Shown: positions 18,007 through 27,858, counted from the stretch's first letter. The stretch is DNA of 64,000 nucleotides from Bacillus sp. OV166 (GCF_900177675.1 NZ_FXWM01000001.1:3853001-3917000); one strand, 5' to 3'. A program made the numbers and translations. The notes: generated by a model not told the origin, from the sequence alone.

Positions 18007-19329
18007 TTATTTTACTGGCTGCATCAATGTCGCTTCATACTCCAATAATGCTTCATCAAGCATTTGCAGCCCTTCATCAATTTGTTCCTTAGTGACAATT
18101 AACGGTGGGATCATGCGAATGACTTCTCCATGATTTCCGCACAGATAGAATAAAACACCTTTTTCAAGCGCAAGGTCAAGAATTTTTAACAATCCTTCAC
18201 CATTCGGTCCACCTGTAACAGGGTCAATGATTTCAATACCAATCATTAAGCCCACAGCACGGATGCTCCCAATAACAGGGTGTCGTTCCTTGATTTTTTC
18301 TAACTGCTGAACGGCATAGCTCCCCATATTCCTAGTATTTTCGAGAAGGTTTTCCTCTTTCATTACTTCTAATGTAGCCAGTCCAACGGAACAAGCAATT
18401 GGATTACCCCCAAACGTTGTCCCGTGACTACCGAGTGGCCATTGTTTCATTAATTCACTGGAAGAAACGGTGGCGCTAAGCGGAAGACCGTTGGCAATTC
18501 CTTTGGCAATTGCCATAATATCCGGGGTAACGTCAAATGTTTGTGCGGCGAACCATTGACCCGTGCGGCCAAATCCAGTTTGAACTTCATCAAAAATAAG
18601 CAAAATATTATGTCGATCACAAATTTCGCGAACCTTTTTCAACCAGCCCTTCGGTGGAACAATATATCCACCTTCACCAAGAACAGGCTCTAAAATCACA
18701 CAAGCTACTTCTTCCGGTGTTACTTGATGACTAAATAAAGAGGCGAAATCTTTTTCTAATTTTTCGATAACATATGCTTCAGGGTCTAGACCTTCTGGGC
18801 ATTCTTTTACATTCGCATAGGGAATTTGATAGGTAAGTCCAGACGGTTGGATAAATTTCCGGTACTTGCTTTTCGATGTAGTAACACTTAATGCCCCTAA
18901 CGAACGGCCATGGAAACAACCTGTAAAGGAAATGACATAAGGTCGTTTCGTCACATATTTTGCTAGTTTAAGAGCGCCTTCGATTGCTTCCGTTCCACTA
19001 TTGGCAAAGAAAAAGCAATCAAGGTCTCCAGGTAAAATATTGGCCAGTTCATCGGCTAAACGTAAAATCGACTCATACATAATCACGCCAGAAGGACCAT
19101 GCATCAATCCATCTGCTGCATCTTTAATAGCTTGCACCACCTTTGGATGACGATGCCCAACATTTGTAACAGCTATCCCGGATGTAAAATCAAGATATTT
19201 CTTTCCATCCACTCCAAAGTAATAGCAGCCTTCCTCTTTCACAACTGGTAGATTTGGATGGTCCTTCGCCATACTAGGTGCAAGTCGATTTGGCATATTT
19301 TTCACGAGGTGACCCCATTTGTTCTCCAT
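18007..19329 (-). CDS. Class III pyridoxal-phosphate aminotransferase
   Basis: 440-residue omega-amino-acid/GABA-type transaminase. Seen: NSGTEAIEGALKLAK (phosphate-binding region), FTGCFHGRSLG, the cofactor Asp in LLIFDEVQTGFGRTG, and the Schiff-base Lys in AIAKGIANGLPL (near residue 270). It transfers a terminal amino group to an oxo-acid; the substrate could be GABA, beta-alanine, ornithine or a related amine. Last gene of the sigma-54-linked cluster, 78 bases behind the ABC ATPase gene, so it probably processes what the transporter brings in. Confidence 0.9.
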   Translation of the reverse strand: MENKWGHLVKNMPNRLAPSMAKDHPNLPVVKEEGCYYFGVDGKKYLDFTSGIAVTNVGHRHPKVVQAIKDAADGLMHGPSGVIMYESILRLADELANILPGDLDCFFFANSGTEAIEGALKLAKYVTKRPYVISFTGCFHGRSLGALSVTTSKSKYRKFIQPSGLTYQIPYANVKECPEGLDPEAYVIEKLEKDFASLFSHQVTPEEVACVILEPVLGEGGYIVPPKGWLKKVREICDRHNILLIFDEVQTGFGRTGQWFAAQTFDVTPDIMAIAKGIANGLPLSATVSSSELMKQWPLGSHGTTFGGNPIACSVGLATLEVMKEENLLENTRNMGSYAVQQLEKIKERHPVIGSIRAVGLMIGIEIIDPVTGGPNGEGLLKILDLALEKGVLFYLCGNHGEVIRMIPPLIVTKEQIDEGLQMLDEALLEYEATLMQPVK

Positions 19330-19407
19330 ACTTTGACCTCCATATTCGTAATCCTTTTCTCTCGAAATTACGGGTTTCTTCTATTATTATCAGTTTAGTG
19401 ACGTGAG

Positions 19408-20265
19408 TTATTTAATCGATTTTAAACTTTCATCTCGAATCAGCGACAATAAGTCTTCTTTGTATTCGGCAAACTCGAGTGTAGCTTTTACACTAAAATC
19501 TCTAGGTCTCTCTAGTGTTATAGGGATCTTTTTCTTTAAACGACCTGGTCTTGCAGTCATCACATAAACGGAATCTGCTAAAAAGATCGATTCATCGACA
19601 TCATGCGTAATAAATAGAATCGTCTTTTTGGACTCTTCCCATGCTTTCAAGAGCACTTCTTGCATAATGTTTCTAGTTTGGGCATCCAATGCTCCAAACG
19701 GCTCATCCATTAATAATATTTTCGGATCGTTTGCCAGCGCCCGTGCAATCGCAACACGTTGTTTCATCCCACCTGATAATTGAATCGGGAAATGCGATTC
19801 AAATCCTTCTAAACCGATTAATTGCAAGTAGTGTCTTGCAATATCGTCTCTTTCTTTTTGAGAAACACCCTTTAGCTTTAGTCCAAAGGTAATATTCTCT
19901 TTGACAGATAACCATGGAAATAAAGTGTATGATTGAAACACCATACCTCGATCAGGTCCAGGTCCATTGATTTCCTGCCCATCAAGAAGAACTTTTCCTG
20001 ACGTTGCATCTTCTAAACCTGCGACAATCCGTAACACGGTGGATTTGCCACAACCTGAAGGTCCTAAAATGGTGACAAATTCCCCTTCCTCAATCGAAAA
20101 GGAGGTTTTTTCTAATGCGGTTGTTTCCCCGCTTTTAGTTTTAAAGACTTTTCCTACCTCTTTGATTTCTAACTTTGGTGTTCCTGTTATCGAAACAATC
20201 GATTCTCTACGTTTTGGTTCCGCTATTTTTTCGACCTCTTTAACTTTTAAACTAGGTGTGACCAT
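19408..20265 (-). CDS. ABC transporter ATP-binding protein (nitrate/sulfonate/taurine type)
   Basis: 285 residues, with an N-terminal 30-residue extension before the ATPase domain. Walker A GPSGCGKST, Q-loop FQSYTLFPWL, signature LSGGMKQR, Walker B ILLMDEPFGALD and H-switch FITHDVDE are all present, as in SsuB/TauB/NrtD. Its ATG directly follows the TAG of the permease gene, so the two are coupled. Confidence 0.92.
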   Translation of the reverse strand: MVTPSLKVKEVEKIAEPKRRESIVSITGTPKLEIKEVGKVFKTKSGETTALEKTSFSIEEGEFVTILGPSGCGKSTVLRIVAGLEDATSGKVLLDGQEINGPGPDRGMVFQSYTLFPWLSVKENITFGLKLKGVSQKERDDIARHYLQLIGLEGFESHFPIQLSGGMKQRVAIARALANDPKILLMDEPFGALDAQTRNIMQEVLLKAWEESKKTILFITHDVDESIFLADSVYVMTARPGRLKKKIPITLERPRDFSVKATLEFAEYKEDLLSLIRDESLKSIK

Positions 20266-21063
20266 CTAAAAACCATCCTTTCTCATCCAAGAAAACGAAG
20301 CCTTGTATAGGGCTTTAAAAAGAATATCTGTAATCAGCCCTAGTAAACCAATAATCAAGATTCCTACGATGATTTTATCTGGCTGAAGAAAACGTGATGC
20401 CTGCATGATCATATATCCTAAACCACTAGAGGCACCGACAATTTCTGCGACCACTAAATATGTCCAAGCCCATCCGAATGTGATCCGAAGTGTATCAACA
20501 ATACCCGGTAATGAAGCAGGCAGAATTACCTTTGTGAACACCTGTACCTTCTTTGCCCCTAATGTGTAGGAAACATCGACTAAATCATTTTGAACATTTT
20601 TGGTTACGTCCATAATCATTAGTGTCAGCTGGAAAAACGTTCCTAAGAAAATGACACTCATTTTTTCGGTCTCTCCAAGTCCAATCCAAAGAATAAGTAA
20701 GGGAATGAAGGCGGATGCTGGCATATAGCGAATGAAGCCGATGATCGGTTCAAAAGCTCCCTCCATAATCCGCAGCGATCCCATTAAGATCCCTAGAGGT
20801 ATGCCAATAATGGCAGCAGCTAGAAACCCAAAAAGAACCCTTGTAAAACTGATTCCAATATCAGAAAGAATCTCACCATTTATAAACATATCAACGGCTG
20901 TGGCTAATACAGCAGATGGAGTTGGTAGGAATAAAGGATTAACAAACTGCCCGTAACTAAGTACAGACCAAATCAATAGAAAAATAATAAATGTTAAGAA
21001 TCCAGCCGAGGTATAAAACATTTTTGGAATTTCCTTATTAGGAGTAAACAATTTTGCTATCAT
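20266..21063 (-). CDS. ABC transporter permease (SsuC/TauC type)
   Basis: 265 residues with six hydrophobic helices and the cytoplasmic coupling loop GAKKVQVFTKVILPASLPGI (EAA-type motif). Belongs to the binding-protein-dependent permease family that imports nitrate, sulfonates, taurine or thiamine precursors. Middle gene of the transporter set. Confidence 0.9.
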   Translation of the reverse strand: MIAKLFTPNKEIPKMFYTSAGFLTFIIFLLIWSVLSYGQFVNPLFLPTPSAVLATAVDMFINGEILSDIGISFTRVLFGFLAAAIIGIPLGILMGSLRIMEGAFEPIIGFIRYMPASAFIPLLILWIGLGETEKMSVIFLGTFFQLTLMIMDVTKNVQNDLVDVSYTLGAKKVQVFTKVILPASLPGIVDTLRITFGWAWTYLVVAEIVGASSGLGYMIMQASRFLQPDKIIVGILIIGLLGLITDILFKALYKASFSWMRKDGF

Positions 21064-21098
21064 TTTTTCTCACCTATTTTCTTATGCGTTTTATTTTG

Positions 21099-21148
21099 AA
21101 AAAAAGCCTAACTGATGAGGGATAAAAGAACAACTCATGAGTCAGGCT
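21099..21148 (-). terminator. Intergenic terminator between binding protein and permease genes
   Basis: Fifteen-base arms (14 pairs) ending in AGGCT followed by TTTTTTT, lying between the binding-protein stop and the permease start. It should make binding protein in excess over the membrane parts by partial termination. Confidence 0.8.
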
Positions 21149-21188
21149 GACCAAAGTGAATCCAAAAATAATTTAGCAAGTAAATTTC

Positions 21189-22181
21189 TTACTTTTGGAA
21201 AGTTGGATTGATAACATCTTCTACTTTTGGCTCTGTTTTAAGTAGTTTTTGATCCTTGTAAAACGAAATCGCATTTTCTGTTGATTGATAAATGGAGCCT
21301 TTTGCGCTTTCTGTACCAAATAGTTTTACGTTATCCTCTTTTGAAAAGAATTTCAAACCAGTTACCGTTCCTTCAAATTCTTTTAGATCAATTTTTAAAC
21401 CTTTCGCCATAATTTCGTTGGCTTCTTTTTCATGTTCTTTCCAGTAAGTCATTGCTTCGCCCATAGCTTTTACAAAAGCTTCCACATCTTTCGGACGATT
21501 TTTGATGACATCTTCTTTAAAGCTGACAGTATCAACAATAATTCCTGATAGATCTTTGGTTGTTAACAATACCTTACCGTTAGCTTGTGCTCCTTTTGAT
21601 AACCAAGGCTCCCATGTTACGGCAGCATCCACTTTGCCAGCTGCAAAAGCAGCACCAGCATCACCTGCAGACATTTGGACAACTTGCACATCTTTTTCAG
21701 TTAACCCGCCTTGTTTTAAGGCTTGTAGTGCTAGCATATGGCTTGTAGAACCAACTTCAAATGCTACTTGTTTCCCTTTTAAATCTTTCACACTATTAAT
21801 TCCTTTTTTTACAAGGATGCCATCTCCACCGTATGAATCATCCAATAACCAAACAACTTGAACTGGGATTTCAGAGGCTGCTAATGAAACTTGTACATCT
21901 AATGCTGTTGCCATCCCGTCAATTTTCCCGCTTGCTAACGCTTGTTTACGTTCACCTAATCCTTCAACAATGGAAAGATCCACATCAATACCATTCTTTT
22001 TGAAAAAGCCCTTTTCCTTTGCTAAAAATAATGGGCCATATCCTGTCCATGTCGGCAATGTCACTCTCAAAGGTTCAGACGACTTCCCATTTTCTGCAGT
22101 ACTTGCCGCGTCCTTTTTTCCACATGCCGCTAACGCGAATAACAACATCAACGAGCAAACAACTAATAACCATTTTTTCAT
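21189..22181 (-). CDS. ABC transporter substrate-binding lipoprotein (SsuA/NrtA/TauA-like)
   Basis: 330 residues. Signal peptide with lipobox LAAC, the Cys at about residue 20 being the lipidated N-terminus, so it is tethered outside the membrane. The mature part has the two-lobed NMT1/SsuA-like pattern (PTWTGYGPLFLAKEKGFFKKNG; GLGERKQALASGKIDG; VTWEPW). The solute is not deducible; sulfonates, nitrate, or amine-containing compounds are possible. Its product and the permease/ATPase form one importer. Confidence 0.9.
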   Translation of the reverse strand: MKKWLLVVCSLMLLFALAACGKKDAASTAENGKSSEPLRVTLPTWTGYGPLFLAKEKGFFKKNGIDVDLSIVEGLGERKQALASGKIDGMATALDVQVSLAASEIPVQVVWLLDDSYGGDGILVKKGINSVKDLKGKQVAFEVGSTSHMLALQALKQGGLTEKDVQVVQMSAGDAGAAFAAGKVDAAVTWEPWLSKGAQANGKVLLTTKDLSGIIVDTVSFKEDVIKNRPKDVEAFVKAMGEAMTYWKEHEKEANEIMAKGLKIDLKEFEGTVTGLKFFSKEDNVKLFGTESAKGSIYQSTENAISFYKDQKLLKTEPKVEDVINPTFQK

Positions 22182-22299
22182 CCTAAATTCCCCCTTGCTT
22201 GATTAAAAAATTATCTCTCTTTCGTGTAGCTAGCTTCATAGAATCAAGTTTTTTCAACCTGTTGCTCTTTTTAATGGACTGCCTACGAATAAAGAACAA

Positions 22300-23409
22300 T
22301 TACTGTGCAGAAACACCAGTAGTTAACATCCCATTTCCTATTTCATCTGCTCGGCGGACAGCTTCAATCACCATTTCTGGTGTGACTTCAAATGGCATAT
22401 TCGCCATATCTTCAATAGTAACGGTAATGTCACCAAGCCTTCTCCACTGACTATCTGATAAATTTGTTATCCCCATTTGCTGTAAAGTAAATGGAAGTCC
22501 TACTTCCTGGTAATAATTTATTAACGTTTTCAGTTCTTCATCGCTGGTATTCTCCATACACAACTGCGCAAGAATACCAAAGGCAACAATTTCACCATGA
22601 TAGGTGTGGTGCACTTCAGGGAAAATTGTTAATCCGGAATAGATGGCATGCGCTCCAGCTGTCCGGCAATCATCCCCGCCGTACCCACTTACACTGCCAC
22701 TGACTAAAATAACGGTATCTATCACATTTTCGAATTCTTTTGTCACTGTCTGTGTTCTTACAGCATTGACAGACTCTTTCCCTATTTGAAGCAACGTTTG
22801 GTACACCTGACCTGCTATCGCAATGGCCGTCTGATTTAAGGCTGTTGGTGTTGCTTTTTTCACAGAGGATTTCGTTTCGAAATATTTAGCCAATGTATCA
22901 CCAATACCGGCTATTAAAAAACGAACGGGCGCCTCCATGATAATTTCCGAATCTACCAAGACTAAATCAGGAGCTTTTGATTTCCGTTCAATCCCGATAA
23001 ATTCACCTTCATCGCTGTAAAGAATGGTAATCGGTGTGGCAGCGGCACAGGTTGCTGCGATTGTTGGGATGGCAACTAAAGGTTTGTTAAGCTGGTAAGC
23101 AACGGCTTTCACCGTATCAATTGCTTTACCACCACCTGCCACGATGAGGACATCGATCTTTTCATCTCTTAAATCGGCTACTAATCTATCGATATTCGAT
23201 TCGGAAGATTCTCCCCCATACCACAGGGAATTCTTCAATAAAACCCCATGCTCTGACAAACTCTTGCGTAATGAAACTTCTACAATTTCTTTACTTGTAT
23301 GGCCTCCAATAAGGGCGGCAGAGTTTCCGAAGTTTTTTATGTAAGTTCCCGCTGCTTCTAATAAACCCTTATTTCTAATATATTGAGCTGGTCCTACTGT
23401 TACTTTCAT
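22300..23409 (-). CDS. Iron-containing alcohol dehydrogenase (glycerol-dehydrogenase-like)
   Basis: 369-residue metal-dependent oxidoreductase. NAD-binding GGGKAIDTVKA (about residue 90), the metal-ligand region GDDCRTAGAHAIYSGL and HHTYHGEIVAFG supply the Asp and His ligands of GldA-type enzymes. Start at 23409 has GAGGTGG just upstream; the earlier GTG adds six residues. First gene behind the sigma-54 promoter and a second, SigA-like promoter. Likely oxidises an alcohol or amino-alcohol intermediate of the pathway whose amine is handled by the aminotransferase. Confidence 0.87.
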   Translation of the reverse strand: MKVTVGPAQYIRNKGLLEAAGTYIKNFGNSAALIGGHTSKEIVEVSLRKSLSEHGVLLKNSLWYGGESSESNIDRLVADLRDEKIDVLIVAGGGKAIDTVKAVAYQLNKPLVAIPTIAATCAAATPITILYSDEGEFIGIERKSKAPDLVLVDSEIIMEAPVRFLIAGIGDTLAKYFETKSSVKKATPTALNQTAIAIAGQVYQTLLQIGKESVNAVRTQTVTKEFENVIDTVILVSGSVSGYGGDDCRTAGAHAIYSGLTIFPEVHHTYHGEIVAFGILAQLCMENTSDEELKTLINYYQEVGLPFTLQQMGITNLSDSQWRRLGDITVTIEDMANMPFEVTPEMVIEAVRRADEIGNGMLTTGVSAQ

Positions 23410-23459
23410 AATCCACCTCTTCTCCACTAAAGTTATTTAAAAATGAATAATATTCTTTA

Positions 23460-23488
23460 AATATAAATATTTGTCTATTTTATGTCAA
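23460..23488 (-). promoter_or_regulatory. SigA-type promoter for the dehydrogenase gene
   Basis: On the minus strand TTGACA, a 17-base spacer and TATATT, ending about 50 bases before the start codon. A near-perfect housekeeping promoter. Confidence 0.65.
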
Positions 23489-23696
23489 TATATTTTCCTA
23501 ATATTCTATTATCAATTGAATATACACAAATTGAAATAAAAATACACTTACAATGTTATTTGAGAATATTTACGGTTATTATTTCTGTATAAATATAAGC
23601 AATAAAGAACTGCTTCCCCTTCGTATCGCCCTCCTTATAAGGAATAGCCTTGCTAAGAAATCTCCCTTGGTTGGTCCACTCAATACTAAAAAATAG

Positions 23697-23712
23697 TGCA
23701 AGTTTCGTGCCA
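23697..23712 (-). promoter_or_regulatory. Sigma-54 (-24/-12) promoter
   Basis: TGGCACGAAACTTGCA on the minus strand equals the consensus TGGCAC-N5-TTGCA at every conserved position. It lies five bases behind the stop of the sigma-54 activator gene and reads into the dehydrogenase/ABC/aminotransferase cluster, with a leader of about 275 bases. Confidence 0.85.
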
Positions 23713-23716
23713 CTCT

Positions 23717-25096
23717 TTATTCTATTTCGTATTTTCTGAGTTTTCTAAATACAGATGGTTGACTGATTCCTAATGCTTTAGCCATGTTAATCGTTGTTTT
23801 GTATTGTTTTCTAGCTTTTAATAACACTTGCTTTTCAACGCTTTCAAGAATTTCATTCAAGGAGCGATTGGTTTCTTCAACTGACGTCACATCAGGAGAA
23901 GGCTTTCGAAATTGATTAGGTAAGTTTTCTATTTCAATCAGCTGTTTAGGTGAGGTGACTACCAGTCTTTCAATTAAATTGATTAATTCCCGCACATTTC
24001 CCTTCCACTCTTGTGTTAACAACAGATGGATAACACCCTCATCAAGGCTGCGCTCCCGGCTGTACTTTTTTGAAAAAAACGCTAAAAAGTACTCAATCAA
24101 CGGAATAATATCAGTTGACCGCTTCCTTAATGGCGGTATGGTGATGGGTACCACATTTAAGCGAAAATAGAGGTCATGTCTAAATGTTTTTTCTTCTACT
24201 GCATTCTCTAAGTTTTTATTTGTCGCGGCTAGGATACGGAAATCAACGGTTCGAAGCCTCGTTCCACCGACACGATAAAATTGCTTTTCCTGAATAAATT
24301 TGAGGATTTTCACTTGATCTGCTAATGACAACTCACCAATTTCATCTAAAAATAATGTCCCACCTTCAGCAAGTTCCGCTAACCCTACCTTCCCTTTTGA
24401 ATTTGCACCTGTAAATGCACCTGATTCATAACCAAAAAACTCTGCCTCAAAAAGGGATTCGGGTATGGCCCCACAGTTCACCTCGATAAAAGGTCCGTTC
24501 TTCCTAGAACTCTTCTTGTGAATAAATTTAGCAATATGTGATTTTCCCACTCCTGTTTCCCCCAGCAGTAACACATTGACATCGATTTCAGCTACTTGTA
24601 ATGCGAGTTGGAGGACTTTCTTCATTTCTATACTGGTTGCTATCATCCCATCAGAATCAAACTGAAGATTTCTCAGCAATTCAAGCTCACTTTTTACTCG
24701 TTCCATTTCGTCTTCGATGTCAATTAAGTATTTTTTCATGTTAAGTAACTCTGTTACATCATGTGAATAACTGACAATTCGGACGAGCGTTTTGTTAGCA
24801 TCGAATACAGGAATCCCCGTAACCAGTAACTTATCGCCATTATTAGTTGTTTGGACAAGGGTAATTTTCTTTTTTTCTTTAATGACCAACGGCGTCAAAA
24901 TCGGTGTAAAAACCCCTTCTTTTTCAAGTTCATAAACGGATCGACCGATCATTTCATTTGTCTTCATATTATAAATACCTTCGGTTGCTTCACTAACCTT
25001 CAAAATAATGCCATCTGTATCGGTCACTAAAATATCGTCTTGCAATGAATGAAGAATGGCTTCATTTTCATTCCAAACTTTTATTTCATCATTCAC
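23717..25096 (-). CDS. Sigma-54-dependent transcriptional activator with PAS domain
   Basis: 459 residues: N-terminal PAS sensor domain (about 5-120), short coiled coil, AAA+ core, C-terminal Fis-type helix-turn-helix (TINMAKALGISQPSVFRKL). Walker A GETGVGKS, the sigma-54 contact loop GAFTGA and Walker B GGTLFLDEIGEL are intact, so it can remodel RNA polymerase-SigL. Start GTG at 25096 is preceded by GGGAGG; the upstream TTG at 25123 overlaps poorly. It has no receiver domain, so the PAS domain probably senses a metabolite. The consensus promoter next to its 3' end makes the adjacent catabolic cluster its target. Confidence 0.93.
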   Translation of the reverse strand: MNDEIKVWNENEAILHSLQDDILVTDTDGIILKVSEATEGIYNMKTNEMIGRSVYELEKEGVFTPILTPLVIKEKKKITLVQTTNNGDKLLVTGIPVFDANKTLVRIVSYSHDVTELLNMKKYLIDIEDEMERVKSELELLRNLQFDSDGMIATSIEMKKVLQLALQVAEIDVNVLLLGETGVGKSHIAKFIHKKSSRKNGPFIEVNCGAIPESLFEAEFFGYESGAFTGANSKGKVGLAELAEGGTLFLDEIGELSLADQVKILKFIQEKQFYRVGGTRLRTVDFRILAATNKNLENAVEEKTFRHDLYFRLNVVPITIPPLRKRSTDIIPLIEYFLAFFSKKYSRERSLDEGVIHLLLTQEWKGNVRELINLIERLVVTSPKQLIEIENLPNQFRKPSPDVTSVEETNRSLNEILESVEKQVLLKARKQYKTTINMAKALGISQPSVFRKLRKYEIE

Positions 25097-25367
25097 AAAT
25101 AACCCTCCCTTCTCGAATTCCAATCAATTAAAAATTTATTCATTTATGAATAATAAACGAGTAAAACTTCTTAATAATTCAGTTATATCAGATGATTGAT
25201 AATTTTTATACTTTTTTGAATAAATTATTTAAAATTGTATAAAGCAAACAAGTATCACACAATCTTTTACCATGGATGTTCATTACCGAAAACAGTATGT
25301 TTATCTTTATGATAAAATATCATTATTACAAACAATGAAAATGTGATTAATGGGGAGATGGGGAATT

Positions 25368-26042
25368 TTGAAAAAACAAATCGCTTTATCTTGGAGTGGC
25401 GGAAAGGATTGTTGCATGGCCTTGGATATTCTAATTTCGCAGGGATTTGAGGTTGTTTGCTTGGTTACAACTGTTCCAAAAGAACTTGGGCGAACATTCG
25501 GCCATGGAGAGCGGACGGAAATGATTAAACTACAAGGCGAGGCTTTAGACCTTCCTGTTCATTTTATCGAATGTACATACGAAACCTATACAAGTCAATT
25601 TGTTGAAGAAGTGCTTTCCTTGAAAAATCAATTTAATGTAACGGGAATAGCCTACGGAGATCTATATTTAGATGAACACAGGGAATGGGGAGAAAAAGTC
25701 GCTATAGCTGCAGATGTCGATGCCCTGTATCCACTATGGATGAAAAAGGAAGCTTCTTTACAATCATTGGATAAGTTTGTCCATTCTGGCTATGAAGCAA
25801 TCGTGATCCGTGTACGGGAAGATGTATTAGATGACACGTGGCTTGGTAGAATCATAGATGAATCGTTCCTACACGATGTTCAACAGACTACTATTTGTCC
25901 AATGGGAGAATCCGGTGAATATCATACCTTTGTATATGATGGACCACTATTTTCAAAGAGGATTCAATTGGAACATGGAGAATTAATCCAGCTGGAAACC
26001 ACAAAGAAACTTGAATTTAAGAGTTATCGACTTATTGAGTAA
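25368..26042 (+). CDS. Dph6-related ATP pyrophosphatase (adenine-nucleotide alpha-hydrolase-like)
   Basis: About 224 residues. The PP-loop SWSGGKDC near the N-terminus binds ATP, and the GIAYGDLYLDEHREWGE segment matches diphthine-ammonia-ligase-like proteins. True diphthamide is absent from bacteria, so the bacterial members have another, unknown amidation or ligase role. A TTG at 25368 with GGGGAG ten bases upstream is preferred; an in-frame ATG at 25350 has no ribosome site. Confidence 0.8.
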   Translation: MKKQIALSWSGGKDCCMALDILISQGFEVVCLVTTVPKELGRTFGHGERTEMIKLQGEALDLPVHFIECTYETYTSQFVEEVLSLKNQFNVTGIAYGDLYLDEHREWGEKVAIAADVDALYPLWMKKEASLQSLDKFVHSGYEAIVIRVREDVLDDTWLGRIIDESFLHDVQQTTICPMGESGEYHTFVYDGPLFSKRIQLEHGELIQLETTKKLEFKSYRLIE

Positions 26043-26093
26043 TCTTATTAAGACAATGAATTAGTTCTGGAGTTGTGATTATTGAAAATTACA

Positions 26094-26115
26094 GGCGGTG
26101 GTGACTACCCCCGCC
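26094..26115. terminator. Hairpin terminator between convergent genes
   Basis: GGCGG / CCGCC hairpin followed by TTCATTTTC on the plus strand, between the Dph6-like and catalase stops. Confidence 0.55.
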
Positions 26116-26146
26116 TTCATTTTCTCATTCCGCCCATTTTTATTTT

Positions 26147-27715
26147 TTAATATGGGTCCGAAAGTTGTCCCATTTCCTCTGCTTGTTTCACTGCTTTTTG
26201 CATTTTTGAATCTGCAGTTTTTCCAGCCATTTTTATTCCTTCTGCAATTCTCTTTCCGTAATCGGGATCGCATTGTGTCAACATATCCACCATTCGGTCT
26301 TGAATTTCTTTTCGACAAGCAGCAAGTGCTCCCGAGAGGTTGGAAATTAATTCATTCTTCTCCCAATCATTGAATCGCCGATAGGTTTCACCTGCTTGAC
26401 CAAAATTATTTTCGCGCGAGATTCTTTCCCTCACTAGGTTTCCTTCTACATACGGCTGATGTTCTTTCCCAGGGTTGTTTACTTCTTTTAATCCACCAAT
26501 AAGGGATGGTTCATAATTTACATGCGGATTTTTTAACTTACCGAAATCCTGTCTATAATCCATTTGACCGCCATCTTGGTTTGTCGCAACATGAGTTTTT
26601 GGGCGATTTATTGGCAGCTGCAAGTAATTAGTTCCCACCCGGTACCGCTGGGTATCAGAGTATGAATATGTTCGACCCTGTAATAATTTATCATCTGAGA
26701 AATCCAGGCCATCCACGAGGACACCTGTTCCAAATGCAACTTGTTCCACTTCAGCAAAGTAATTTTCCGGATTTTTATTTAATACCATTCTCCCAACCTT
26801 ATGCCATGGGAAATCTTCTTTATACCATAGCTTCGTTGGGTCGAGTGGATCGAAATCCAATTCGGGATGCTCACCATCTTCCATGATTTGAACATAAAGT
26901 TCCCATTCTGGATTTTCTCCTTTTTCAATGGCTTCATATAAGTCTTGAGTGGCATGACTATAATTCATACTTTGAATTTCATCTGCCTCTTGTTGAGAAA
27001 GATTTTTTATCCCCTGTTTTGGCTCCCAATGATATTTTACGAGAACACCCTTACCTTCTTCATTCACCCATTTATAAGCATGAACACCTGATCCTTGCAT
27101 TTGCCGGTAGTTGGCAGGAATCCCCCATGGTGAGAATACGAATGTCACCATATGCATAGATTCTGGGGTTTGACATAAGAAATCAAACATCCTCTCCGGA
27201 TCCGACAGGTTTGTGACCGGACTAGGCTTAAACGAGTGCACCATATCAGGGAATTTTAATGGGTCTCTAATAAAGAATATCTTTAAATTGTTTCCTACTA
27301 AATCCCAGTTTCCATCCTCTGTATAAAACTTAATCGCGAACCCTCTTGGGTCACGTAACGTTTCTGGTGAATGACCGCCGTGTACGACTGACGAAAAACG
27401 GACAAATACAGGTGTTTGTTTATCAGTGTTCGTAAACACCTTTGCCCTGGTATACTTCGAAATGGGTTCTCCATTAATGGTTCCATAAGACTCAAAATAT
27501 CCGTGAGCACCAGCCCCCCGCGCATGAACAACACGTTCTGGAATTTTTTCGCGGTCAAAATGGCTAATTTTTTCTAAGAAGTCATAATTCTCTAACGTCA
27601 TAGGTCCGCGGTTTCCAACGGTCCGAACATTTTGGTTATCTGTTATGGGGTGTCCCTGTCGATTTGTCAGTATTTCTTTAGAACCTTCATTCTCGCGATT
27701 GACTTGATTTTCCAT
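26147..27715 (-). CDS. Catalase (heme, KatX-like)
   Basis: 522-residue monofunctional catalase that splits hydrogen peroxide. Seen: catalytic His in ERVVHARGAGAHGYFE, the Asn region VGNNLKIFFIRD, and heme-ligand Tyr in YSYSDTQRYRVG. The N-terminus (NRQGHPITDNQN) and length resemble the spore catalase KatX more than vegetative KatA, but this is from memory of the families. Own transcript; no obvious PerR box was read upstream. Confidence 0.93.
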   Translation of the reverse strand: MENQVNRENEGSKEILTNRQGHPITDNQNVRTVGNRGPMTLENYDFLEKISHFDREKIPERVVHARGAGAHGYFESYGTINGEPISKYTRAKVFTNTDKQTPVFVRFSSVVHGGHSPETLRDPRGFAIKFYTEDGNWDLVGNNLKIFFIRDPLKFPDMVHSFKPSPVTNLSDPERMFDFLCQTPESMHMVTFVFSPWGIPANYRQMQGSGVHAYKWVNEEGKGVLVKYHWEPKQGIKNLSQQEADEIQSMNYSHATQDLYEAIEKGENPEWELYVQIMEDGEHPELDFDPLDPTKLWYKEDFPWHKVGRMVLNKNPENYFAEVEQVAFGTGVLVDGLDFSDDKLLQGRTYSYSDTQRYRVGTNYLQLPINRPKTHVATNQDGGQMDYRQDFGKLKNPHVNYEPSLIGGLKEVNNPGKEHQPYVEGNLVRERISRENNFGQAGETYRRFNDWEKNELISNLSGALAACRKEIQDRMVDMLTQCDPDYGKRIAEGIKMAGKTADSKMQKAVKQAEEMGQLSDPY

Positions 27716-27787
27716 ATTACCATCCTCCTTTTATCACCTTAGTAAGTATTTCCAGATGCAAACGGGATATGCAGAAATTTCCAGAAC

Positions 27788-27826
27788 CAAAAAAAGGAGA
27801 AAACCAGTCTTTAACTGCTTTTCTCC
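27788..27826 (-). terminator. Terminator upstream of catalase gene
   Basis: GGAGAAAAGCAGT / ACTGGTTTTCTCC stem with one mismatch, five-base loop, then a run of eight Ts on the minus strand. Ends the small membrane-protein transcript. Confidence 0.85.
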
Positions 27827-27858
27827 CTAATTCGATGCTATAAGCTTCATCCACTAAT

